A stretch of 64,000 nt of DNA from Devosia sp. (GCA_017794705.1 CP051235.1:2357010-2421009), one strand, 5' to 3'. Shown: positions 16,146-25,637, numbered from the stretch's first letter. Made by a program: numbers and translations. Notes: generated by a model not told the origin, from the letters alone.

Positions 16146-16499
16146 TCAGAACAGTTCGGGTTCGCCGTGCGGCAGCTTGGCCGCGGCACCGGAAAGCTCT
16201 GGCTTTGAGAGTTCATCGAGCGTCAGCCCTTGCCAGATGTCGGTGAACAGACTCTCGTCGACGTCGTGGGCGCGCTCCAGCATATGCTCGACCAGGGTCT
16301 GGATGTTCACGCAGCGCTGCTCGATCCTGTCCTGCGCCTGCAGCGCCACAATGATGCGCATGGCCGCGTCCGAGCGCACTGTGTCGCTCGGGGCATCGGA
16401 TTCCATCAACAGGCTGAGGGCTTCGTTGATCTCGTCCGCCATCTGGCGGGTTTGGCGGACGGTTTCTTCAAGTTCAATTGCCAGCTTCTGAAGGGCCAA
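16146..16499 (-). CDS. small helical chemotaxis-locus protein, candidate minimal CheZ-like phosphatase
   Basis: 117 residues, predicted almost all helical. The start is TTG 16499, supported by AAAGGAG 8 bases upstream. I do not recognise a named family with certainty. The segment AQDRIEQR places Asp57 and Gln61 in the D-x3-Q spacing that CheZ uses to attack CheY phosphate (QDLTGQ in E. coli). The protein sits between cheW and cheD on the opposite strand. The C-terminus ends EPELF, resembling the tail of the neighbouring CheD, and might be a CheY-binding peptide. Phosphatase function is inference; a coiled-coil accessory protein is the alternative. Confidence 0.6.
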   Translation of the reverse strand: MALQKLAIELEETVRQTRQMADEINEALSLLMESDAPSDTVRSDAAMRIIVALQAQDRIEQRCVNIQTLVEHMLERAHDVDESLFTDIWQGLTLDELSKPELSGAAAKLPHGEPELF

Positions 16500-16589
16500 A
16501 CGCTGATCTCCTTTGTGTTGACCCTACAATTAGACGCAAAAGACTAAGCGAGCGTTTCCGATAGCTCTAATATTTCTGCGGACCGGCAG

Positions 16590-16612
16590 GTGGTTAGCGT
16601 TTCCCTAACCAC
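16590..16612. promoter_or_regulatory. inverted repeat with CtrA-like core upstream of cheD
   Basis: GTGGTTAG (16590-16597) and CTAACCAC (16605-16612) are perfect arms around a 7-base spacer. Inside it TTAG-N7-CTAAC (16594-16609) fits the CtrA consensus TTAA-N7-TTAAC with two mismatches. It is between divergent genes, 59 bases from the cheD start codon. Confidence 0.5.
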
Positions 16613-16670
16613 TCATGTGTACGTTCCTCATTGCGTGGGGACGCACCAATGCCAACTACAAGAACAAGAC

Positions 16671-17258
16671 ATGCAGTTAGCGCGTAAGCTCCCCGACGAA
16701 TTCAACAGGGTTGATGTCATCAATGTCCACCAGGGCGACTGCCACGTCTCATCCGATCCGGAGGTGACGCTGTCGACGGTCCTGGGGTCCTGTGTCAGCG
16801 CCTGTGTGCGCGACATCATGGCCCGGGTTGGGGGCATGAACCATTTTCTTCTGGCCGAGCAATCCGGCTCTTCGGCCGAGCGGTTTGGCGCTTCGGCACG
16901 TTACGGCGCGTTTGCCATGGAAGAATTGATCAACAAGGTACTGTCGGCCGGGACCGGGTCGAAGCACAATCTGGAAATCAAGGTGTTCGGGGGCGGCAAC
17001 ATCAATTCCTCGCTGACCGATGTCGGTGCGGAAAACAGCAAGTTCGTCCGCAATTTCCTGCAGCGTGAAGGCTATCAGATCGTCAGCGAGGACCTGGGTG
17101 GCGGATATGCGCGCCGGGTGCTGTTCAAGCCTTTGAGCGGCCGTGTCTTTATCAAGCGCCTTGACAGCATGACGGGTCAGAGCGTGGTGCGCGAAGAACT
17201 GGCGATCGCCCGCCGCAAGCCGGAAGTGGCACCGGTGGACGATATCGAATTGTTCTGA
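16671..17258 (+). CDS. cheD: chemoreceptor glutamine deamidase CheD
   Basis: 195 residues from ATG 16671; an in-frame GTG at 16590 would add 27 residues but falls within the palindrome. The catalytic cysteine is Cys41 in TVLGSCVSACVRD and the histidine is His58 in GGMNHFLL; further blocks are VFGGGNIN and ALYRRVLFKP-like GYARRVLFKP. CheD deamidates receptor glutamines to glutamates and helps adaptation. The C-terminal PVDDIELF recalls the acidic CheY-binding tail of CheZ. It opens the second chemotaxis unit (cheD-cheR-cheB). Confidence 0.93.
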   Translation: MQLARKLPDEFNRVDVINVHQGDCHVSSDPEVTLSTVLGSCVSACVRDIMARVGGMNHFLLAEQSGSSAERFGASARYGAFAMEELINKVLSAGTGSKHNLEIKVFGGGNINSSLTDVGAENSKFVRNFLQREGYQIVSEDLGGGYARRVLFKPLSGRVFIKRLDSMTGQSVVREELAIARRKPEVAPVDDIELF

Positions 17259-17342
17259 GAACAGGCGAACCCCTTGCCTTATTTACCGAATCTAGAGGGG
17301 TCGCGGCACAGATTGAGGCAGGGTTTGGTTGGAGATTGACGT

Positions 17343-18203
17343 TTGAACAGCGACGGCGAATTTGTGCTCAGCGATGCTGAGTTCGAAAAGATCAAGAAGC
17401 GCATCTATCAGATCGCCGGCATTTCGCTGAGTGACGCCAAGAAAACGCTGGTACTGTCACGGCTCGCCAAGTTGCTGCGGCAAAACCGGCTTCCGGGTTT
17501 CAACGAATATCTCGATTTCCTTGATACGCGGGGAACGCACGACGACCACCAGCAGTTCGTCAATGCGCTGACCACCAACCTGACGCGGTTCTACCGCGAA
17601 GATCACCATTTCGATCATCTGTGCCAGAGCATCGGGGAACTGATTGCCCGTGACGTGCCCATGTCGCGCGGTGGCAAACGCTTGCGGCTGTGGTCAGCGG
17701 GCTGCTCGACCGGGCAGGAACCCTATACGATGGCCATGGCCCTGATGGCCGCCCATCCCGTTCTGAAAAGCTGGGACTTCAAGATACTGGCGACCGATGT
17801 CGACACCGAGGTCGTGGCGCGGGCAGCGACAGGCGTCTATTCGGAAAGTGAACTGGCCGGGCTCAGCAAAGAGCGGCTGGCGCCTTTCGAGCCGATGAGT
17901 GACGGACGGGTTCGGATTCCGCAAAACCTCAAATCACTGGTCACCTTCAAGCCCCTGAACCTGCTGCATGAGTGGCCCGTAAAGGGACCGTTCGATGCGA
18001 TCTTTTGCCGGAACGTGACGATCTATTTCGACAAGCCGACCCAGCGCAACGTGTTCGAACGCTTCCACCAGGTGCTGAAGCCGGGTGGACACCTCTATAT
18101 CGGCCATTCGGAGAATATCGGCACCGGTGTCACCGGTTTCCGGTCGGTTGGCAAAACCATTTACTGCAATTCGGTCCCACAGGACAAAAGAGCTGTCGCA
18201 TGA
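17343..18203 (+). CDS. cheR: chemotaxis protein methyltransferase CheR
   Basis: 286 residues. An N-terminal helical CheR_N domain is followed by the SAM-binding domain with LRLWSAGCSTGQEPYT, ILATDVDTEVV and FCRNVTIYFD. The start is TTG 17343 with GGAG 8 bases upstream. It methylates glutamates on receptors. The stop overlaps the cheB start (ATGA). The single MCP of this locus ends in a pentapeptide of the kind CheR docks to. Confidence 0.94.
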   Translation: MNSDGEFVLSDAEFEKIKKRIYQIAGISLSDAKKTLVLSRLAKLLRQNRLPGFNEYLDFLDTRGTHDDHQQFVNALTTNLTRFYREDHHFDHLCQSIGELIARDVPMSRGGKRLRLWSAGCSTGQEPYTMAMALMAAHPVLKSWDFKILATDVDTEVVARAATGVYSESELAGLSKERLAPFEPMSDGRVRIPQNLKSLVTFKPLNLLHEWPVKGPFDAIFCRNVTIYFDKPTQRNVFERFHQVLKPGGHLYIGHSENIGTGVTGFRSVGKTIYCNSVPQDKRAVA

Positions 18204-19252
18204 GCATTCGTGTTTTGATTGTCGACGATTCCGCCCTCATTCGCGAGGTGCTTACATCGCTTCTGGCCAAGGAGGGGGACATTGAGGTCGTCGGCTCTGC
18301 CGAGGACCCGATCGTTGCCCGGGAAAAGATCAAGCAGCTCAACCCGGACGTGGTGACGCTCGATATCGAAATGCCCAACATGAACGGGCTGGAGTTCCTG
18401 TCCAAACTGATGCGCCTGCATCCGTTGCCGGTGGTCATGGTCTCCACCCTGACCAAGCGTGGCGCCAGCGAGACCATGCTGGCGCTGGAACTGGGCGCGG
18501 TCGATTTCGCCGCCAAGCCGGGCGCCGATCTTTCAGGGGGTGTCGAAAGCTTTGGCGCGGCGCTGCGGGAAAAGGTCCGGGCGGCGGCCGAGAGCGACGT
18601 GCATGGCCGTGCCATGCGGGTCAAGGTGCCGCAACTGCCTGTCAAGACAGCGGCCGGTGCACCGGAGGGTTCAGTGATTGCGATCGGCGCATCGACCGGC
18701 GGGGTCGAGGCCATCCAGCAGGTGCTGTCGCGGTTGCCGGCGGATTCACCGCCAACGCTGATTTCGCAGCATATGCCGGCGCATTTCACCGCCCGCTTTG
18801 CGCAAAGGCTCAATGATCTTTACCCGTTGCGCGTCGTCGAGGCGCTGGACCGCCAGCCGCTCAAGCGCGGCGAGGTCTATGTGGCGCCGGGCGGCAAGCA
18901 TTTGCGCATCGAGAAATCTTCCGGTCAGCTCAAGTGCCGGGTCACCGAGGATGAACTGGTCAATGGACACCGTCCCAGCGTCGATGCGCTGTTTCATTCT
19001 GTTGCAAAGGTGGTGGGCAGCCGTGCGGTGGGGGCTCTCCTGACCGGTATGGGCCGGGACGGCGCCAACGGCTTGAAGGCCATGCGCGACGCCGGTGCCT
19101 ATACGGTCGGTCAGGCCCAGGGGTCGGCGCTGGTCTACGGCATGCCGCGCGCTGCCGCCGAAATCGGGGCGGTAGCGGAGGAAGCCAATGTAGAGGAAAT
19201 CGCCGCGAAACTGGTCAACGCCCTGCTGCGGCGGCCGGCAAGTGCGGCTTAA
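18200..19252 (+). CDS. cheB: CheB protein-glutamate methylesterase/response regulator
   Basis: 350 residues. A receiver domain with Asp55 (LDIEMPNMNG) is joined to the methylesterase domain with Ser165 (IGASTGG), His191 (QHMPAHF) and Asp287 (TGMGRDGA). It removes receptor methyl groups when phosphorylated by CheA, giving adaptation. It overlaps cheR by 4 bases. Confidence 0.95.
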   Translation: MSIRVLIVDDSALIREVLTSLLAKEGDIEVVGSAEDPIVAREKIKQLNPDVVTLDIEMPNMNGLEFLSKLMRLHPLPVVMVSTLTKRGASETMLALELGAVDFAAKPGADLSGGVESFGAALREKVRAAAESDVHGRAMRVKVPQLPVKTAAGAPEGSVIAIGASTGGVEAIQQVLSRLPADSPPTLISQHMPAHFTARFAQRLNDLYPLRVVEALDRQPLKRGEVYVAPGGKHLRIEKSSGQLKCRVTEDELVNGHRPSVDALFHSVAKVVGSRAVGALLTGMGRDGANGLKAMRDAGAYTVGQAQGSALVYGMPRAAAEIGAVAEEANVEEIAAKLVNALLRRPASAA

Positions 19253-19360
19253 GCCCTGAAATCCTCAACGTTTTGCATTGAGACGTTGGTAACGGTTTGT
19301 GCTGTAGTTTGAGCGTGGGGATGCAGGGCATGATGGTGAAACTTTGGGCTGTGAGTAACA

Positions 19361-19750
19361 ATGCCAAGAGCGAGTGAGATCAGCGTTCTGGTCGTGGACG
19401 ACCAGCAATCCATGCGTGGAATCTGCAAGTACATTCTCAACCAGTTGGGGTTCAAGGAGATCACGGAAGCCAAGAGCGGCCGTGATGCCTTAGGCAAGCT
19501 GGAACATGCCAATTTCGACCTGATCATATCCGACTGGAACATGGATGATGTGGACGGTCTGACGCTGCTCAAGGTGCTGCGCAAGCATCCGCGTACCACC
19601 AAGCTGCCGTTCATCATGGCAACGGGCCGTTCCGACAAGGAACAGGTCAAGGAAGCCATCGCCTGCGGCGTGAACAATTACATCATCAAGCCGTTCGACG
19701 CGGCGACGATGAAAAAAAGGATCGAAGCGGTTATCGGCGCGCTGAGCTGA
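19361..19750 (+). CDS. cheY: second CheY-type response regulator
   Basis: 129 residues, a lone receiver with Asp13/Asp14 acidic pocket, phosphoacceptor Asp58 (IISDWNMDDVDG), switch Thr in MATGRS and Lys in YIIKPFD. The SDWNM sequence matches the motor-binding CheY of E. coli and CheY2 of rhizobia. That makes this the better candidate for the flagellar-switch regulator, with the CheY before cheA as its partner or sink. It lies 108 bases after cheB. Confidence 0.93.
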   Translation: MPRASEISVLVVDDQQSMRGICKYILNQLGFKEITEAKSGRDALGKLEHANFDLIISDWNMDDVDGLTLLKVLRKHPRTTKLPFIMATGRSDKEQVKEAIACGVNNYIIKPFDAATMKKRIEAVIGALS

Positions 19751-19904
19751 TCCCGGCCCGAATTCCGTACAATCCGCTACGGGTTCAGCAATCCTTTACG
19801 CAATTTGCCTAGATTTTTAGCAGATGGCCGCGCCTGCCGCGGACCGGCAGGGCCGTTCGCGGCCCGACCGGGCTGTGCTGCATGCGCCAGGTTGGGGGAG
19901 AATT

Positions 19905-22457
19905 ATGGCCGGTTTCAATCCATTTTCGATGAAGATCGCGGCGAAACTGCCGCTGGCCGTGATCGGTTCGGCGCTTTTGGTGGGGGCCGGTATTGCGGCT
20001 GCCAGTTACCTGATTGCGGCTTCGACGGTCGAGGAACTGACCCGGGACAAGCTCGCCACAATCGCCGCAGGCCGGACCAGCCAGATCGAGACGTTTTTCG
20101 ATGCGGTCCGCCAGGATGTGGTGGCGACCTCGAATTCGGAAGCGACGGCCACCGCCATTCGCGACCTCAATATCAACTGGGGCCAGATCGACGGCGAGGA
20201 CAAGACCGCCGTATTGCAGGATGCCTACATCACCCAGAACCCGAATTCAGAAGACGAGCGGGCGTTGCTGGACAGTGCAGAGGTCCGGCTCTCCTACAAT
20301 TTCACCCACAACAAGGTGAACCCGGCTTTCCGCGCGCAGTTGCAGCAGCGCGGCTATGCTGACATCTACCTGTTCGATAATGCCGGCAACATGGTCTATT
20401 CGGTCGCCAAGCGCGAGGACTTCGCCCAGAACTTCAACGAGGGCGGTGGCGAGGCTGCTGCGACGCGGCTTGGGGAAGTCTACCGCGCGGCGGCGCTTAT
20501 CGAAGAGCGTGGGCCGGTGGTATTCGCCGATTTCGCTCCCTACGCTTTCAATCATGATCAGGCGGCAGCCTTCATCGGGGCGCCGGTGTTCAACGCCCGC
20601 GACCGCAAGGAAGGCGTGGTGGTGTTCCAGTTACCGATCTCCTCGATCAACGCGCTGATGAATGTCAGCGACGGTCTGGGGGCCACCGGCGAATCCTATC
20701 TGGTCGGGTCCGAGACCCAGCTTTTGACCGATCTGACGCATACGGTCGAAAACGACCTGTTCGCGCCCGCCGAAACCAGTCCCGCGATCACGGCGGCACT
20801 GGCCGGAGAGGCCGCGATGGGCGTCGGCAGCAGCGTGCTGGCCGACGAGACCTTGATCGTGGCCCGGCCCGTCGCCTTTGAGGGCGCCAACTGGGCCGTG
20901 GTTGCCGAAATCGCTTCGGCCGAAGCGCTGACGCCGCTGACCTCGATGCGCAACATGATTCTCGCCGTGGGCGGGGGTCTTTTGCTGCTGGTCGGCGCAG
21001 GGGGTTTTGTGTTCTCGCGGTCGATCACCCAGCCCATTTCCCGGCTTACCGGTGTCATGGAAAGCGTGGCCGCAGGCGATACCGAAACCGAAATTCCGGG
21101 CACCAATGGCCGCGACGAGCTTGGCGCGATGGCGCGTGCTGTTGAGGTTTTCCGTGAGAACGGGGTGAAGATCTCGGCGATGACGGAAGAGGAGAAGGCG
21201 GCTTCGGTGCAGCGGGCCAAGGATCGCTCGGCGATGATGGGGGAACTGCAGCAAGCGTTTGGCGAAGTGGTCGATGCGGCAGTGGCCGGGGATTTCACCA
21301 GGCGGGTGACCGCCGAGTTCCCGGACAGGGAACTCAATGTGCTGGCACAGAGCGTCAATTCGCTGGTCGAGACCGTCGAGCGCGGGCTCGGGGATACCGG
21401 CGAGGTGCTGTCGGCACTGGCCGAGCTCGATTTGTCCCGCCGGATGGTGGACGATTATCACGGGGCGTTCGGCGAGTTGCGGGACGATACCAATGCGGTG
21501 GCCGACAAGCTGAGCGATGTGATCACCCAGCTGCGCGATACCTCGCGCTCGCTGAAGGTGGCGACAGGCGAGATTCTTTCCGGCGCCAATGATCTGTCCG
21601 AACGCACCACCAAGCAGGCGGCCACGATCGAAGAGACCTCGGCGACCATGGAACAGCTGGCCACCACCGTTCTCGACAATGCCAAGGCGGCTGAAGGGGC
21701 ATCGCAGAATGCCCTGTCAGTGAGTGCGGCGGCAGAAGAGGGCGGTCAGGTGATGGGGCAGGCAACAGAAGCCATGCAGCGCATCACATCTTCCTCGGCC
21801 AAGATCTCCAACATCATCGGCATGATCGATGACATTGCCTTCCAGACCAACCTGCTGGCGCTCAATGCGTCGGTGGAAGCGGCAAGAGCCGGTGAAGCGG
21901 GCAAGGGGTTTGCGGTGGTGGCCGTCGAAGTGCGCCGGCTGGCCCAGAGTGCTGCCGAAGCCTCTTCAGACGTCAAGGCGCTGATCGAACAGTCGGCGAC
22001 CGAAGTGGATGGCGGCTCGAAACTCGTTGCCGTCGCCTCCGAGAAGCTGATGAGCATGCTGGAAGCCGTCAAGCAGAACGCCGAACTGACCAAGGGCATT
22101 GCCACGGCCAGCCGCGAGCAGGCCAGTTCAATCGAAGAGGTCAATGCCGCGGTTCGGCTGATGGACGAGATGACCCAGCACAATGCGGCGCTGGTGGAAG
22201 AGACCAATGCGGCGATCGAGCAGACCGAAGCCCAGGCCAACGAACTCGACCGGATCGTCGACGTGTTCCAGATCGACGGCGAGGCGCATCCGACGCCTGC
22301 CGAAACCCATGCCCCGCAATCCGCCATCAAGGGCTTGCAGGACAAGGTCAAGGCGGCCGCCAAAACCTATCTCAGCGGCGGTCACAAACCCAATGCCAAA
22401 CCCGCCCCCGCATCGCAAGGCAACGCTGCCCTTGATGCGGACTGGGAGGAGTTTTGA
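19905..22457 (+). CDS. methyl-accepting chemotaxis protein with C-terminal CheR-docking pentapeptide
   Basis: 850 residues from ATG 19905 (GGGGGAG 4 bases upstream). TM1 is about 15-39 and TM2 about 351-370, enclosing a 310-residue periplasmic sensor of the double-Cache type. A HAMP domain and linker follow, then the cytoplasmic hairpin whose tip contains [20 protein letters not shown] and [13 protein letters not shown]. The protein ends DADWEEF, so the last five residues, DWEEF, fit the xWxxF pentapeptide that tethers CheR and CheB. The ligand is unknown. It closes the locus before an intrinsic terminator. Confidence 0.95.
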   Translation: MAGFNPFSMKIAAKLPLAVIGSALLVGAGIAAASYLIAASTVEELTRDKLATIAAGRTSQIETFFDAVRQDVVATSNSEATATAIRDLNINWGQIDGEDKTAVLQDAYITQNPNSEDERALLDSAEVRLSYNFTHNKVNPAFRAQLQQRGYADIYLFDNAGNMVYSVAKREDFAQNFNEGGGEAAATRLGEVYRAAALIEERGPVVFADFAPYAFNHDQAAAFIGAPVFNARDRKEGVVVFQLPISSINALMNVSDGLGATGESYLVGSETQLLTDLTHTVENDLFAPAETSPAITAALAGEAAMGVGSSVLADETLIVARPVAFEGANWAVVAEIASAEALTPLTSMRNMILAVGGGLLLLVGAGGFVFSRSITQPISRLTGVMESVAAGDTETEIPGTNGRDELGAMARAVEVFRENGVKISAMTEEEKAASVQRAKDRSAMMGELQQAFGEVVDAAVAGDFTRRVTAEFPDRELNVLAQSVNSLVETVERGLGDTGEVLSALAELDLSRRMVDDYHGAFGELRDDTNAVADKLSDVITQLRDTSRSLKVATGEILSGANDLSERTTKQAATIEETSATMEQLATTVLDNAKAAEGASQNALSVSAAAEEGGQVMGQATEAMQRITSSSAKISNIIGMIDDIAFQTNLLALNASVEAARAGEAGKGFAVVAVEVRRLAQSAAEASSDVKALIEQSATEVDGGSKLVAVASEKLMSMLEAVKQNAELTKGIATASREQASSIEEVNAAVRLMDEMTQHNAALVEETNAAIEQTEAQANELDRIVDVFQIDGEAHPTPAETHAPQSAIKGLQDKVKAAAKTYLSGGHKPNAKPAPASQGNAALDADWEEF

Positions 22458-22483
22458 GCGAAAGCGCCGTCTCAAAGTCAAAG

Positions 22484-22507
22484 CGCCTCCTTCGGGAGGC
22501 GTTCTTG
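22484..22507 (+). terminator. intrinsic terminator after the MCP gene
   Basis: CGCCTCC (22484-22490), TTCG tetraloop, GGAGGCG (22495-22501), then TTCTTGT. Confidence 0.8.
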
Positions 22508-22573
22508 TATCTCAGACTTGGCTTTCCGTGAGCGGGATGGTTCAAACACAAAGGGCAAAGCACGGGGGACCTG

Positions 22574-22942
22574 ATGGCCACGATCGGCATCGTCGCGCAC
22601 GACCAGAAGAAGGACGACATGGTGGAGTGGACGAAGTCCAACCTGCCGGCGCTGAAGCGGCACAAGCTTTTTGCCACCGGGACGACGGGCGGTGCCGTCA
22701 TCAAGGCGACAGGGCTTGAGATCGAATTGCTGAAAAGCGGCCCGCTCGGAGGCGATGCTCAGCTGGGCGCCATGATCGTCGAGGGAAAGCTTGATGCCTG
22801 CATCTTTTTCATCGATCCGCTGACGGCGCTTCCTCATGATGTCGACGTCAAGGCGTTGACACGGTTGGCGACGCTTTATGACGTGCCCTTTGCCTGCAAC
22901 AAGTCCACCGCCGACGCGGTGATCGCCTGGCTGGATGCCTGA
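22574..22942 (+). CDS. mgsA: methylglyoxal synthase
   Basis: 122 residues, slightly shorter than the 152-residue E. coli protein, which carries extra terminal residues. Signature blocks are GIVAHDQKKDDMV, FATGTTGG, SGPLGGDAQLGAMI with the catalytic-base region at Asp61, and FFIDPLTALPHDVDVKALTRLA with His88. It converts dihydroxyacetone phosphate to methylglyoxal plus phosphate, relieving phosphate starvation in glycolysis. The ATG has GGGGGAC upstream. It stands alone between the MCP terminator and the liv operon. Confidence 0.93.
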   Translation: MATIGIVAHDQKKDDMVEWTKSNLPALKRHKLFATGTTGGAVIKATGLEIELLKSGPLGGDAQLGAMIVEGKLDACIFFIDPLTALPHDVDVKALTRLATLYDVPFACNKSTADAVIAWLDA

Positions 22943-23076
22943 GTGCAATCCGGCGCGAATTGCGTCAATATGTGCACAGCCGGAGGGGGCCTCAGCATTG
23001 ACCGGGCGCAAAGCTTGTGTGCAGATGCGCGCCGTTCCCGGCAGGGCTGGGCAAATGGTCTTATTCCGGGGGTCGC

Positions 23077-23859
23077 GTGACGAGTAGCGCCATAATCGAA
23101 GTCAATCATGTGACCAAGAATTTTGGTGGCCTGCGTGCCGTCAATGACTGCTCGTTGCGTGTTGAAGCCGGGTCGGTGACGGGGCTGATCGGGCCAAACG
23201 GGGCGGGCAAGACGACCCTGTTCAACATGGTCGCGGGCGCGTTTGCCCCGGACGGCGGGCATATCGTTTTCAATGGCGAAGAGATCACCGGCATGAAGCC
23301 GCACGAGCTTTTCGCCAAGGGTTTGCTGCGCACCTTTCAGATCGCCCATGAGTTCTCGCAGATGACGGCGCTTGAGAACCTGATGGTGGTGGCGACCGAC
23401 CAGCCGGGTGAACATCTGACGCGCACCTGGTTCAATGGCGGGCTGGTGGCTTCGCGCGAGCAGGAGGTGCGGCGCAAGGCCGAGGAAGTCATCGATTTTT
23501 TGAAACTCGGCCATGTGCGCACCGAGCTTGCGGGTAATCTTTCCGGTGGCCAGAAAAAACTGCTGGAACTGGGGCGGACCATGATGGTGGACGCCAAGCT
23601 GGTGCTGCTCGACGAAGTGGCGGCGGGTGTGAACCGCACGCTGCTCAAGGATTTGGCCAGCAATATCGAGCGAATGAATCGCGAACTGGGCTATACATTC
23701 TTCGTCATCGAGCATGACATGGACCTGATCGGGCAACTGTGCGACCCGGTGATCGTCATGGCCGAAGGTGCCGTAATCGCCGAGGGACCGATGTCCGAAC
23801 TGCGCCAGAACCCGGAAATCATCGAGGCCTATTTCGGTGCCGCCCTGGAGGTGGAATGA
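23077..23859 (+). CDS. livG: branched-chain amino acid ABC transporter ATPase LivG
   Basis: 260 residues from GTG 23077, with a GGGGG ribosome site. Walker A is GPNGAGKTT, the ABC signature is LSGGQKKLLELG, Walker B is LVLLDEVAAGVN (Glu kept, Pro replaced by Val), and the switch histidine is in FVIEHDMDL. It powers uptake of branched-chain amino acids or a related amide or urea substrate. The stop overlaps the livF start by 4 bases. Confidence 0.92.
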   Translation: MTSSAIIEVNHVTKNFGGLRAVNDCSLRVEAGSVTGLIGPNGAGKTTLFNMVAGAFAPDGGHIVFNGEEITGMKPHELFAKGLLRTFQIAHEFSQMTALENLMVVATDQPGEHLTRTWFNGGLVASREQEVRRKAEEVIDFLKLGHVRTELAGNLSGGQKKLLELGRTMMVDAKLVLLDEVAAGVNRTLLKDLASNIERMNRELGYTFFVIEHDMDLIGQLCDPVIVMAEGAVIAEGPMSELRQNPEIIEAYFGAALEVE

Positions 23860-24563
23860 CCCCGCTTGTTGAACTGGACAATGTGGTGGCCGGGTACGGC
23901 GGTGCACCGATCCTGAACGGAATCAATATCGAAATACACGCCTCCGATATCGGGGTGATCATCGGCCCAAACGGGGCGGGCAAATCGACGGCGCTCAAGT
24001 CCATCTTCGGCCTCTTGCAGGTCACCGGCGGGGCGATCCGCTTTGATGGCGAAGACATCACCAACCGGCTGCCGGACGCGCTGGTGCCGCTCGGCCTCAG
24101 CTTCGTGCCGCAGGAGCGCAACGTCTTCACCTCGATGACAGTGCATGAAAATCTGGAAATGGGCGGCTTCATCCGCGACGACGATCTTTCGGGTACGCTT
24201 TCGGAAATCTACGACATGTTCCCCGATCTCAAGGCAAAGCGGCATCAGAATGCAGGCGAACTGTCTGGTGGCCAGCGCCAGATGGTGGCCATGGGCCGGG
24301 CGCTGATGAGCCGGCCCAAACTGCTGCTGCTCGACGAGCCGTCCGCCGGCCTGTCGCCACGCTACATGATGGAAATCTTCGAACAGGTGGTGCGGATCAA
24401 CAAGACCGGGGTGGGTATCCTGATGGTCGAACAAAACGCCCGGCAGGCGCTGGGGTTTGCCAGCAAGGGGTTTGTGCTGGCCAGCGGTCAGAACCGGTTC
24501 ACCGGCACCGGACAGGAGCTTCTGGACGACCCCGAAGTGGCCAAGAGCTTTTTGGGGGGCTAG
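23856..24563 (+). CDS. livF: branched-chain amino acid ABC transporter ATPase LivF
   Basis: 235 residues from ATG 23856 inside the livG stop. Walker A is GPNGAGKST, the signature is LSGGQRQMVAMGRAL, Walker B is LLLLDEPSAGLSP and the H-loop is replaced by the LivF-typical MVEQNARQAL. It is the second ATPase of the LivGFHM complex. The upstream part of this frame is only antisense or out-of-frame livG. Confidence 0.93.
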   Translation: MTPLVELDNVVAGYGGAPILNGINIEIHASDIGVIIGPNGAGKSTALKSIFGLLQVTGGAIRFDGEDITNRLPDALVPLGLSFVPQERNVFTSMTVHENLEMGGFIRDDDLSGTLSEIYDMFPDLKAKRHQNAGELSGGQRQMVAMGRALMSRPKLLLLDEPSAGLSPRYMMEIFEQVVRINKTGVGILMVEQNARQALGFASKGFVLASGQNRFTGTGQELLDDPEVAKSFLGG

Positions 24564-24632
24564 CAGAGTGCGTTCAGCGAAAGTGGAAGCCGGTTTTGCG
24601 GTTCGACCGCACAACAAGAAGAATGTGCTGCG

Positions 24633-25637
24633 ATGAACGAGCTGATCTTCTTTTTCAACAATGTCGTCGTTTCCGGGCTTGTTCTGGGCTCGATCTATGC
24701 GCTCGGCGCCATCGGCGTCACGCTGGTTTTCGGCATCCTGCGCTTTGCCCATTTCGCGCATGGCGACATGATGACGATGGGCGGCTTCGTGGCCTTCCTG
24801 CTGGCCAGCCTGTTCGCCGCCTGGGGGTTGACCCTGCCAGTGCCGCTCGGCTTTGCCGTGCTGCCGCTGACCTTTGTGATCACGGCCGCTTTGGCGCTGG
24901 GGATCGACAAGGGGTTCTACGCCCCGCTTCGGGCGCGCGGCGCCAAGCCGGTAACCCTGTTGATCGCCTCGATCGGCGTCACGCTGATCATTCAGGGCAT
25001 GATCCGGCTGTTCTTCGGCACGGGCACCTACAACTTCTTTGAAGGCGCCCCGAAGGAACTCTACCGCATCGAGGTGCCGCTGGAGGAGGCAACCCGCACC
25101 ATCAACTTCAGTCAGCCGCAGGTACTGCTGTTGCTGGTGACAGTTGTTACCGTGGTGGCTCTGCACCTGTTCCTGACGCGTGCGCGGCTGGGCAAGGCGA
25201 TGCGGGCCATGGCTGACAATGCCGATCTGGCGCAGGTCTCGGGCATCAACACCGCTCTGGTCGTGCGGGTGACTTGGATCATTGCAGGGGGGCTGGCTGC
25301 ATTGGCCGGAACCATGCTGGCACTTGACGTGACGCTGAAGCCGGATCTGGCCTTCAACATCCTTTTGCCGATCTTCGCCGCTGCCATCGTCGGCGGGCTT
25401 GGGCAGGCCTACGGCGCGATCGCCGGCGGCTTTCTGATCGGGTTCGCCGAGACCGCCGCGATCTTCAACTGGTCGATCCTGTTGCGGCCTTTCCGCGACG
25501 CCTTGCCGGAATTCATCGAGATCCCCAATAATCTGGCGCTGGTGCCCACCGAATACAAACTGACCGTGGCCTTCATCATTCTGGTGATCACTCTGCTTGC
25601 GCGGCCCACCGGTATTTTCAAGGGGGCGTCGACATGA
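24633..25637 (+). CDS. livH: branched-chain amino acid ABC transporter permease LivH
   Basis: 334 residues with about eight membrane segments and LivH blocks (GSIYALGAIGVTLVFGILRF, FAHGDMMTMGGF, RAMADNADLAQVSGIN, GLGQAYGAIAGGFLIG). It forms half of the membrane channel and is followed with a 4-base overlap by livM. Confidence 0.93.
   Translation: MNELIFFFNNVVVSGLVLGSIYALGAIGVTLVFGILRFAHFAHGDMMTMGGFVAFLLASLFAAWGLTLPVPLGFAVLPLTFVITAALALGIDKGFYAPLRARGAKPVTLLIASIGVTLIIQGMIRLFFGTGTYNFFEGAPKELYRIEVPLEEATRTINFSQPQVLLLLVTVVTVVALHLFLTRARLGKAMRAMADNADLAQVSGINTALVVRVTWIIAGGLAALAGTMLALDVTLKPDLAFNILLPIFAAAIVGGLGQAYGAIAGGFLIGFAETAAIFNWSILLRPFRDALPEFIEIPNNLALVPTEYKLTVAFIILVITLLARPTGIFKGAST

Noticed and set aside
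16536..16550. Shared 13-mer GCAAAAGACTAAG here and near 56819
   Set aside because: In the array it covers the -10 region. Near the CheZ-like gene no matching -35 is present at proper spacing, so chance similarity is more likely than a common regulon.
23829..25166. 445-codon open frame on the minus strand opposite livF/livH
   Set aside because: Composition is His/Gln/Arg-rich as expected for a mirror of high-GC coding DNA, and livF and livH on the plus strand have clear motifs.
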